In this document: positions 57,448-64,000 of the stretch, one piece after another
Layout: the number at the start of each line of letters is the position of its first letter
Numbering within the stretch: the first letter of the stretch is position 1
From: Bradyrhizobium sp. CSA207
GTDB taxonomy: Bacteria > Pseudomonadota > Alphaproteobacteria > Rhizobiales > Xanthobacteraceae
Assembly (NCBI RefSeq): GCF_029051685.1
Contig: NZ_JAACFT010000025.1
Coordinates: forward strand, 1-64,000
Direction: 5' to 3'
Length of the DNA: 64,000 nucleotides
Translations under genes and position numbers: made by a program
The notes under the pieces: model-generated
The model's database searches: none
What the model saw: the letters and a program-made list of their open reading frames with translations, nothing else
Told to the model about the DNA's origin: nothing

Positions 57448-59856
57448 TCAGAGGCCTGTTGAGGCTTCGATCTTCGTTGAATCATTGGTCTTTTCTTCCG
57501 GCTCTTTGGTTCCGGCAGCCGCCTGTTTTGTTTCCGGGTCCTTGGCGATCTCCGTGACCGCTTCCGTCGTTTCCTTGGTCATTTCTCCGGCGGCCGGCGC
57601 CTGCTCGGCCGCCTCGGCCTTGGCGGGATGGCCGGAGATCGCAAAGCGCATCCGCATCCAGGCGCCGCGCTGGCCTTCGCGGAAGTCGGAGGCGTCCTTC
57701 AGCTCGATGCGGCCGCCATGGTCTTCCAGCACGCGGCCGACGATTGCAAGCCCGAGGCCAGTGCCCTTGGCGCGCGTCGTGACATACGGCTCGAGCAGAC
57801 GCGAGCGCGCGACCTTGGGCAGGCCGATACCATTGTCGATGACGTCGATCAGCACGTCCTCGCCTTGGCGCGACACCACGACGTCGATGCGACCCTTGCC
57901 GTTGTCCCTGCCGAGCTCCTCCGGCGGGACCTGCTCGATCGCCTCGGCGGCATTCTTGACGATGTTGGTGACCGCCTGCGAGATCAGCCGCCGGTCGAAC
58001 TGGGCGCGCAGCGGATCCTCCTTGAATTCAGCCTCGATATCGATCTCGGGATGGGCGACCTTCATCAGGAATACCGCCTGCCGCACGGTGTCGGCGACGT
58101 CCTCGCCCTCCATCACCGGCTTCGGCATGCGCGCGAAGCGCGAGAACTCGTCGACCATGCGGCGGATGTCGTCGACCTGGCGCACGATGGTGTCGGTGCA
58201 CTGCTCGAAGATCTGCTTGTCCTTCTCCTCGGTGATGGACTTGCCGAACTTGCGGCGGATGCGCTCGGCCGAGAGCTGGATCGGGGTCAGCGGGTTCTTG
58301 ATCTCGTGCGCGATGCGGCGCGCCACGTCGCCCCAGGCCGAGGTCCGCTGTGCCGAGACGAGGTCGGTGATGTCGTCGAGCGTGATGATGTAGCTATCGT
58401 GCGGCTGACTGGTCTTCTCGGCACTGACGCGGACCGACAGATTGCGCTCCTGCCCGTCGCGCGTGATCGTGATCTGGCCCTGCACCAGGCGCTGGGTCCC
58501 TTCCCGCGCCGCCTTCATCATCTCGTCGAGCTCGGGCAGGACGTCGGAGAGCGGATGGCCGAGCGTCTCTGCTTCGGAGTGCCCGATCAGCTTCTCGGCG
58601 GATCGGTTGAGGATGCCGACGCTGCCCGACGTGTCGACACCGATGATGCCGGCGCTCGCCGAGGACAGCACGGCCTCGATGAATCGGCGTCGGCTGTCGA
58701 TGAGATCGCTGGCATTGACGAGCTCGTCGCGCTGGCTGCGCAACTCCTGCGTCATCTTGTTGAAGGTCTCACCCAATTGCGCAAGATCGCCTTCCGACTG
58801 GTGCACCGGCACCTTGACGTTGAGGTCGCCGGTCGAGACCGTGTGGGCCGCGTTCATCAGCCGCCGGATCGGCGCCACCAGCGAGTTGGCGAAGTTCAGG
58901 CCGATCAGCACGGATGCCATCAGGATGGTCAGCGCGATCACCGCGAACATCAGCGCGAAGGCGACCTGGATGCCGAGCCGGCGCGACTCGATCTGGGCAT
59001 ATTCGGCGACGCTGACCTCGGTCTGCTTGAGCTGATTGACGACGTTCGGATCAAGCGGCCGCGCCACATAGAGGAAAGTGTCGCTGAACGCCCGCAGCCG
59101 GATCACCGCGGCGACGAAGCTGGCGTCCGGCAGCACGGCGATCTCGGGCTCGGACTCGTTGACGTTGCTGAGGAAGTCCGGTGCAGGCGGCGAATAGGCG
59201 AGCCGCATGCCGGTGTCGGCGGATTCCAGGATGTTGGTGTTCTTGTCGATGATCATCGCCCCCGGCAGGTTGCGGGAGCTGGCGCTGGCCGCCAGCAGTT
59301 CGCGAAACGACTGGCGATCCTGGTCGTAGAGCGGCCGGGCGTGGGCGATGTCGTTGGCCATGCCGAGAATGTCGCCGCGGATCAGCTGCGCATGATCCTG
59401 CATGTAGGCCCGCGCGATCGTCAGCGAATTCTGGATCACCTCCTTGGTCGGCCCGGAGAACAGCCGGTCGAGGCCGCGCTCGAGGGTGACGTTGGCAACG
59501 ACCGCGACCATCACCGCCGGCAACACAGCCACGATCGAGAAAAGGCTGACGATCTGGACATGCAGGCGTGCCGCCGCCCGGCCCCGCCGTCGCGCCAGGA
59601 TCAGCTGCCAGAGTTCGCGAACGATGATCCCGACCAGAAGCAGGATCGTGGCCGCATTGATCAGATAGAGGGTCCGGACAACCTCCGGCGTGGGGTCGAT
59701 ATTCGTCAGCCCGGTCAGGACCAAGAAGGTCAGGAAGGCCGACAGCAGCGCCAGCGCCACGGCAAAAGGCGCCAGCCAGCGCCGCAGCGACCAGCGCCGG
59801 TGCTCTTCGGCTGGGGCCGTGTCAAAGGATGCGGCCGAGGGATCTGCGCTGGTCAT
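57448..59856 (-). CDS. ntrY: nitrogen/redox sensor histidine kinase NtrY
   Basis: Membrane kinase of 802 residues. N-terminal helices (FAVALALLSAFLTFLVLTGL and two more), a periplasmic sensor region and a further helix (VAFALMFAVIALTILMASVL) are followed by HAMP, a PAS domain (GIIGVDTSGSVGILNRSAEK), the HisKA motif RRIAHEIKNPLTPIQLSAER and an HATPase (GLPKVARSRLLEPYVTTRAKGTGLG). A Glu/Thr/Lys-rich tail of about 60 residues ends it. ATG 59856 is used; the earlier in-frame codons lie in the intergenic region. It signals to NtrX. Confidence 0.95.
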   Translation of the reverse strand: MTSADPSAASFDTAPAEEHRRWSLRRWLAPFAVALALLSAFLTFLVLTGLTNIDPTPEVVRTLYLINAATILLLVGIIVRELWQLILARRRGRAAARLHVQIVSLFSIVAVLPAVMVAVVANVTLERGLDRLFSGPTKEVIQNSLTIARAYMQDHAQLIRGDILGMANDIAHARPLYDQDRQSFRELLAASASSRNLPGAMIIDKNTNILESADTGMRLAYSPPAPDFLSNVNESEPEIAVLPDASFVAAVIRLRAFSDTFLYVARPLDPNVVNQLKQTEVSVAEYAQIESRRLGIQVAFALMFAVIALTILMASVLIGLNFANSLVAPIRRLMNAAHTVSTGDLNVKVPVHQSEGDLAQLGETFNKMTQELRSQRDELVNASDLIDSRRRFIEAVLSSASAGIIGVDTSGSVGILNRSAEKLIGHSEAETLGHPLSDVLPELDEMMKAAREGTQRLVQGQITITRDGQERNLSVRVSAEKTSQPHDSYIITLDDITDLVSAQRTSAWGDVARRIAHEIKNPLTPIQLSAERIRRKFGKSITEEKDKQIFEQCTDTIVRQVDDIRRMVDEFSRFARMPKPVMEGEDVADTVRQAVFLMKVAHPEIDIEAEFKEDPLRAQFDRRLISQAVTNIVKNAAEAIEQVPPEELGRDNGKGRIDVVVSRQGEDVLIDVIDNGIGLPKVARSRLLEPYVTTRAKGTGLGLAIVGRVLEDHGGRIELKDASDFREGQRGAWMRMRFAISGHPAKAEAAEQAPAAGEMTKETTEAVTEIAKDPETKQAAAGTKEPEEKTNDSTKIEASTGL

Positions 59857-60032
59857 TCCGGCAATGAGGTGCTGAAAACGGGGATCCGCAAGCGGCGGGT
59901 ACTGATGTATTCCTACCACAATGTTGCCGAATTGCGACAATTCCGCGGCGCCTCCGTCGCGGCGGGCCGCCGCGTCCACAGGCGTTTCAGCGGCCAGCTG
60001 GAACGGTTTTCCACCGTTGCGGCTTGTCCCCT

Positions 60033-60179
60033 ATGCAGAGGTTCTTCCTTGCGGTGATGGTTTCCGCCGTTCTGCTGCTGATCGTGGCTGCGGACCTCTT
60101 GGTCAACGGGCCCGCTCTACACCAACCGTCGATGGACGTGGCCTACGTCCTGCCACCGTCGGGCCGGCCTAGCAGATGA
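60033..60179 (+). CDS. small membrane peptide between ntrC and ntrY
   Basis: A plus-strand ORF of 48 residues, beginning MQRFFLAVMVSAVLLLIVA and followed by a short polar tail with PSGRPSR. One hydrophobic helix with an early Arg suggests an inner-membrane peptide or a signal peptide. No good ribosome site is visible. It is antisense in direction to the ntr genes around it and lies in a 477-base gap (59857-60333), which otherwise shows only a hairpin. Confidence 0.35.
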   Translation: MQRFFLAVMVSAVLLLIVAADLLVNGPALHQPSMDVAYVLPPSGRPSR

Positions 60180-60284
60180 GTTCGAGGCCGATCGGCGGCC
60201 GATCAAGCCATTCGTACGGAACATTTCAGCGCTGTCCAGACTTGGGTTCACCGCGTCAGCCACAACGGCCAGCGCATCCGGACA

Positions 60285-60318
60285 GGCTCAGCTCCGCTTT
60301 GGTAGGGGGAGCTGAGCC
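60285..60318 (-). terminator. hairpin after ntrC
   Basis: Arms GGCTCAGCTCC (60285-60295) and GGAGCTGAGCC (60308-60318) form an 11-bp perfect stem, 15 bases after the ntrC stop. It probably ends the dusB-ntrB-ntrC transcript and separates it from ntrYX. No T-tract. Confidence 0.55.
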
Positions 60319-60333
60319 ACCGTTCCGGGACAG

Positions 60334-61776
60334 CTAGCCCCCGCTCCGGTACACCTGGATATCGAGATCCCGGATCTTCTTCCGAAGCGTGTTGCGGTTG
60401 AGGCCGAGCAGGTCGGCGGCGCGGATCTGGTTGCCGCGGGTGGCCGCGAGAGCTGCCGTGAGCAGCGGCACCTCGATCTCCTTGAGGATGCGGTGATAGA
60501 GCCCGGGCGGCGGCACACCGTTCGGAAAGCCCTGGAAGTGCGAGGACAGGTACGCCTCCACAGCGCCGCCGAGATTGTCGACGCCCTGCTGGACCGCAGC
60601 CCCCGGGCTGACCGAGGGCGGTGCCAGTTCGCCGTCGATCACCGAGGCGGTGATCACGTCCTGCGGGTAGAGTGCCGCGAGGCGCCGCGCCAGGTTTTCG
60701 AGCTCGCGCACATTGCCCGGCCAGCGATGCTGCTTCAGTCGCTCCAGCGCCAGCGAGTCGAGCTTCTTCGGCGGCAGACCGTCCTTCTCGGCCAGTGCGA
60801 AGAAGTGACGGATGAGATCCGGCAGGTCCTCGATGCGTTCGCGCAGCGGCGGCAGCCGCAGCGGCACGACGTTGAGGCGGAAGAACAAATCCTCGCGGAA
60901 CAGACCCTGCTGGATCAGAACGCGCAGATCCTTGTTGGAAGCCGCGACGATGCGCACGTCGGTCTTGATCGGTGTGCGGCCGCCAACGGTGGTGTATTCG
61001 CCCTGCTGGAGCACGCGCAGCAGGCGGGTTTGCGCCTCCATCGGCATGTCGCCGATTTCGTCGAGGAACAACGTGCCGCCCTCGGCCTGCTCGAACCGAC
61101 CGGAGGCGCGGGTGTTGGCGCCGGTGAACGCGCCGCGCTCATGGCCGAACAGCTCGGACTCGATCAGGTCGCGCGGGATCGCCGCCATGTTGACCGCGAC
61201 GAACGGACCGTTACGGCGCTTGCCGTAATCGTGCAGCGCGCGCGCCACCAGTTCCTTGCCAGTGCCGGACTCGCCCGTGATCATCACGGTGAGGTCGGTC
61301 TGCATCAGACGCGCCAGCACGCGGTAGATTTCCTGCATCGCCGGCGAACGGCCGACCAGCGGGATCGCCTCCATCTCGGCGTCTTCGTCCGGCGTCGAGG
61401 TCCGCTCCTTCGGCTCGGCGAGCGCGCGACCGACGATGGCGATCAGCTCCTTCAGGTCGAAGGGCTTTGGCAGGTATTCGTACGCGCCGCGCTCCGAAGC
61501 ACGGATCGCCGTCATGAAGGTGTTTTGCGCGCTCATGACGATGACCGGCAAGTTCGGCCGCATCTTCTTGATCCGCGGCAGCAGATCGAAGGCGTTTTCA
61601 TCCGGCATCACCACGTCGGTGATGACCAGATCGCCCTCCCCCTGGCTGACCCAGCGCCAAAGTGTTGCGGCATTGCCGGTGAGCCTGACTTCATAGCCGG
61701 CGCGGGAAAGCGCCTGATTGAGAACCGTGCGGATGGCGGTATCGTCATCTGCAACGAGAATGCTACCTGCGGGCAT
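60334..61776 (-). CDS. ntrC: nitrogen regulation protein NR(I), NtrC
   Basis: Sigma-54 activator of 480 residues. The receiver has Asp 54 (DLVITDVVMPDE). The AAA+ domain has Walker A GESGTGKELVARAL, an intact GAFTGA loop (ELFGHERGAFTGANTR) and Walker B GGTLFLDEIGDMP. The Fis-type HTH lies at the end (QIRAADLLGLNRNTLRKKI). It activates nitrogen-assimilation promoters when phosphorylated by NtrB. It is encoded 9 bases after ntrB. Confidence 0.97.
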   Translation of the reverse strand: MPAGSILVADDDTAIRTVLNQALSRAGYEVRLTGNAATLWRWVSQGEGDLVITDVVMPDENAFDLLPRIKKMRPNLPVIVMSAQNTFMTAIRASERGAYEYLPKPFDLKELIAIVGRALAEPKERTSTPDEDAEMEAIPLVGRSPAMQEIYRVLARLMQTDLTVMITGESGTGKELVARALHDYGKRRNGPFVAVNMAAIPRDLIESELFGHERGAFTGANTRASGRFEQAEGGTLFLDEIGDMPMEAQTRLLRVLQQGEYTTVGGRTPIKTDVRIVAASNKDLRVLIQQGLFREDLFFRLNVVPLRLPPLRERIEDLPDLIRHFFALAEKDGLPPKKLDSLALERLKQHRWPGNVRELENLARRLAALYPQDVITASVIDGELAPPSVSPGAAVQQGVDNLGGAVEAYLSSHFQGFPNGVPPPGLYHRILKEIEVPLLTAALAATRGNQIRAADLLGLNRNTLRKKIRDLDIQVYRSGG

Positions 61777-61785
61777 TGTTAATCC

Positions 61786-62961
61786 TCATTTTGCCCCCTG
61801 TGATGCAGACGACGACTTCCCGGCAGAGCCGTCGCGACTGCTGTGATCGGCATGTTTGACCGATGTCGAGTACATCGGCATCAGCACGCGAAAGGTGGTC
61901 TTGCGCGGCTGAGATTCGCATTCGATGATGCCCCCGTGATCGCCGACGATTTTTGCGACCAGCGCCAGGCCTAGACCGCTGCCGGTCTGCTTGGTGGTTA
62001 CGAAGGGATCGAACAGGTTGGACAGAAGATCGTCGGGCACGCCTGGTCCGTTGTCCTTGACGCAGAATTCAAGCGGCAGGGATACCCGGGATTTTTGACC
62101 GGGGACTGACAGGCGCACGCCAGGGCGAAACGCAGTGGTGAGCTGGATCTCGCCGTCGGGAACGTCGATCAGGGCTTCGGCGGCGTTCTTGACGAGATTG
62201 AGGAACACCTGGATCAGTTGGTCCTGGTTCGCCAGCACCGGCGGCAGCGAGGGATCGTAGTCCTCGACGAAACGGATATTGCGGGCAAAGCCGGATTGCG
62301 CCAGCCGCTTGACGTGATCGAGCACCGAATGGATGTTGACGGGACCGCGCACCACGGGACGTTCGTCGCCGAACACCTCCATGCGGTCGACCAGCGTCAC
62401 GATGCGGTCGGCTTCGTCGCAGATCAGCCGGGTCAGCATGCGGTCTTCGGACGAAGCCTGCTGTTCAAGCAGCTGGGCCGCGCCGCGGATACCGGACAGC
62501 GGATTCTTGATCTCATGCGCCAGCATCGCGGCGAGCGCGATCACCGAGCGCGCGGCGCTGCGATGGGTGAGCTGGCGGTCCATCTTGTCGGCGATGGTGC
62601 GCTCCTGGAGCATCACCACGATGTGGCCAGGCCGCTCCGTCAGCGGCGCCACATGCAGATCGACCTGGCGGTCGCCGCCCATGCGCGGTGTGCCGAGATC
62701 GACCTTGTATTCGTTGACCGGAGAATTCGACGAACGCACCTGATCGATCAGCGCCAACAAGGGACTGCCGAATGGCACCAATTCCTTCAGCGACTGCCGC
62801 TTCAGGAATTGCGTCGATATCTCGAAAAAGGCTTCGGTCGCGATGTTGGCGGCGACGATCTTGCCGTCCGGCCCGATCAGGAGCACGGGATTGGGAAGAG
62901 CGTCCAAAATCGCCTCGCTGTCGGACGGAAGCGGCCGACGATGTTCAGCAGCCGAGCTCAT
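61786..62961 (-). CDS. ntrB: nitrogen regulation sensor kinase NR(II), NtrB
   Basis: Cytoplasmic kinase/phosphatase of 391 residues. PAS domain (AILDALPNPVLLIGPDGKIV), HisKA with AAMLAHEIKNPLSGIRGAAQ, and HATPase with VFLNLVKNAAEALID and TKQTGSGLGLALVAKIVGDH. Its activity is normally set by PII protein. The start at 62961 overlaps the dusB stop (ATGA). The dusB(nifR3)-ntrB-ntrC order is conserved in alphaproteobacteria. Confidence 0.96.
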   Translation of the reverse strand: MSSAAEHRRPLPSDSEAILDALPNPVLLIGPDGKIVAANIATEAFFEISTQFLKRQSLKELVPFGSPLLALIDQVRSSNSPVNEYKVDLGTPRMGGDRQVDLHVAPLTERPGHIVVMLQERTIADKMDRQLTHRSAARSVIALAAMLAHEIKNPLSGIRGAAQLLEQQASSEDRMLTRLICDEADRIVTLVDRMEVFGDERPVVRGPVNIHSVLDHVKRLAQSGFARNIRFVEDYDPSLPPVLANQDQLIQVFLNLVKNAAEALIDVPDGEIQLTTAFRPGVRLSVPGQKSRVSLPLEFCVKDNGPGVPDDLLSNLFDPFVTTKQTGSGLGLALVAKIVGDHGGIIECESQPRKTTFRVLMPMYSTSVKHADHSSRDGSAGKSSSASQGAK

Positions 62962-63992
62962 GCAGCAGCGCTCCATGCGAAGTCGTCGAAGGCATCTTGC
63001 AGTGACCGGTGAACGAGGCGCGGATCCTCCGAGGTGAGAATCTTCTGGCGCCAGGCTTTCAGCTTCTCCGCCGGGGCACGGCTCGCGTCGGCCGCAACGT
63101 CGAGCGCCCAGCCGAGATGCTTTCGCGCATGCCGCAGCCCGATGCGCAGGCCGTAAAGCGCGCAAACGCCCTCATAGAGCGTGCGGACATAGCCAAGCTG
63201 CGCCTCGAGCGACGGCGCGGCTTCGGCCGCCCCGCCGTTCAGGCGCCGGCCGATCTGGCCGGGCAACCACGGCTGGCCTTGCGCGCCGCGGCCGATCATC
63301 ACGGCGTCGGCGCCGGAGGCATCGAGTGCCGCGAGCGCCTTCTCGTATGAGGTGATGTCGCCGTTGACGACGAGCGGCACGGAGATCGCCTCGCGCACCG
63401 CGCGGATCGCATCCCAATCGGCCTCACCCTTGTAGAACTGGCAGCGGGTGCGGCCGTGCACGGTGACGAGCTTGACGCCGGCGGCTTCCGCGCGTCGCGC
63501 CAGTTCCGGCGCATTGCGGCTGCGGTCGTCCCAGCCGAGCCGCATCTTCAGCGTCACCGGCACTTTCACCGCTGCGATGGTCGCGTCGATCAGGCTGACG
63601 GCATGGTCGAGATCGCGCATCAGCGCCGAGCCAGACTGGCCGCCGGTGACATGACGGGCCGGACAACCCATGTTGATGTCGATGATGTCGGCGCCTTCGG
63701 CTTCCGCGATCCGGGCGCCCTCTGCCATCCAGTGCGCCTCACAGCCGGCCAGCTGAACCACATGCGGACCGACGCCGGTCGCTTCGCAGCGCAAACGCGA
63801 CATCGCATGGCCATTGACGAGTTCGTCACTGGCGGTCATTTCGGAGACGACCAGACCGGCCCCCAGCTCGGCGTTCAGCCGCCGGACGGGCGAGTCAGTC
63901 ACCCCCGACATCGGCGCCAGGAAGACCGGGGTGGCGACATCAATATCGCCTATTTTCAACGGCTTAGAGCCTGATCTTGCCGAGCCGGTCAC
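62958..63992 (-). CDS. dusB: tRNA-dihydrouridine synthase B (NifR3)
   Basis: Flavoenzyme of 344 residues that reduces uridines in the tRNA D-loop. The TIM-barrel opening VFLAPMSGVTDSPVRRL binds FMN. The active-site cysteine is in DINMGCPARHVTGGQSG. Later come KMRLGWDDRSRNAPELAR and VHGRTRCQFYKGEADW, then MIGRGAQGQPWL. GTG 63992 is eight bases from the window end, so a start beyond the edge cannot be excluded, but the length fits the family. Confidence 0.94.
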   Translation of the reverse strand: MTGSARSGSKPLKIGDIDVATPVFLAPMSGVTDSPVRRLNAELGAGLVVSEMTASDELVNGHAMSRLRCEATGVGPHVVQLAGCEAHWMAEGARIAEAEGADIIDINMGCPARHVTGGQSGSALMRDLDHAVSLIDATIAAVKVPVTLKMRLGWDDRSRNAPELARRAEAAGVKLVTVHGRTRCQFYKGEADWDAIRAVREAISVPLVVNGDITSYEKALAALDASGADAVMIGRGAQGQPWLPGQIGRRLNGGAAEAAPSLEAQLGYVRTLYEGVCALYGLRIGLRHARKHLGWALDVAADASRAPAEKLKAWRQKILTSEDPRLVHRSLQDAFDDFAWSAAA

Positions 63993-64000
63993 AATGATCT

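Noticed and set aside
56222..60057. Long plus-strand open frames opposite ntrX and ntrY
   Set aside because: Low-complexity His/Arg/Asp-rich translations without motifs; the opposite strand encodes well-known proteins with all motifs.
1..64000. CRISPR arrays, rRNA genes, complete insertion sequences
   Set aside because: None seen: no regularly spaced repeats, no rRNA-like segments and no transposase frames with domain motifs.

Overview
The window looks like chromosomal DNA of a Bradyrhizobium-type alphaproteobacterium. Evidence: high GC; the block dusB-ntrB-ntrC-ntrY-ntrX-hfq-hflX; a DUF1476 (F1-ATPase zeta) gene; TRAP, DASS and dipeptide-type ABC importers; palindromic intergenic repeats starting GTAGCCCGGATGGAGCG or GTCATTCCCCGCGAAGGCGGGG; and many very short conserved proteins of a kind I recall from Bradyrhizobium. 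The genus is an inference from memory, not from a search.

Layout. 297-6554: operon of a TIM-barrel sugar isomerase/epimerase-like protein and a complete dipeptide-type ABC importer, with start/stop overlaps through most of it. 6768-8618: ilvD. 8619-10203: repeat element and small genes. 10204-11640: polytopic membrane protein. 11974-12063: tRNA-Ser(UGA), followed by a dead tyrosine integrase joined to a broken acyltransferase end. 13081-15424: accessory stretch with a DUF2939 protein and two groups of tiny overlapping genes, several of them too short for ordinary gene calling. 15528-18018: AraC regulator divergent from a formylglycine-generating-enzyme-like protein. 18413-20537: small conserved proteins. 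20903-29534: envelope and housekeeping genes (rlpA, epoxide hydrolase-like, DD-carboxypeptidase, tmk, holB, metG, tatD, MBL hydrolase); dac-tmk-holB-metG-tatD-MBL reads as one operon. 29628-37289: two TRAP transporters facing each other, one sharing an operon with an acyl-CoA ligase. 37714-41330: opgG-opgH for glucan synthesis. 41609-47535: M24 peptidase, a secreted protein, a PepSY membrane protein and a TonB-dependent siderophore receptor. 47807-50410: DASS transporter, metI remnant and barrel-like protein. 50473-52132: cobalt-type nitrile hydratase operon. 52310-54017: queC and mazG. 54171-63992: hflX, hfq and the ntr regulators with dusB.

How it works together. The right end is a nitrogen/RNA regulatory block: the NtrBC and NtrYX two-component pairs, the RNA chaperone Hfq, the ribosome-associated GTPase HflX, and DusB. 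Most of the rest is nutrient capture (ABC, two TRAP, DASS, TonB) plus intracellular handling (CoA ligase, nitrile hydratase, sugar isomerase). The tRNA-Ser locus and the 12.2-15.4 kb stretch look like a decayed integration site. I saw no rRNA, CRISPR array or intact transposon.
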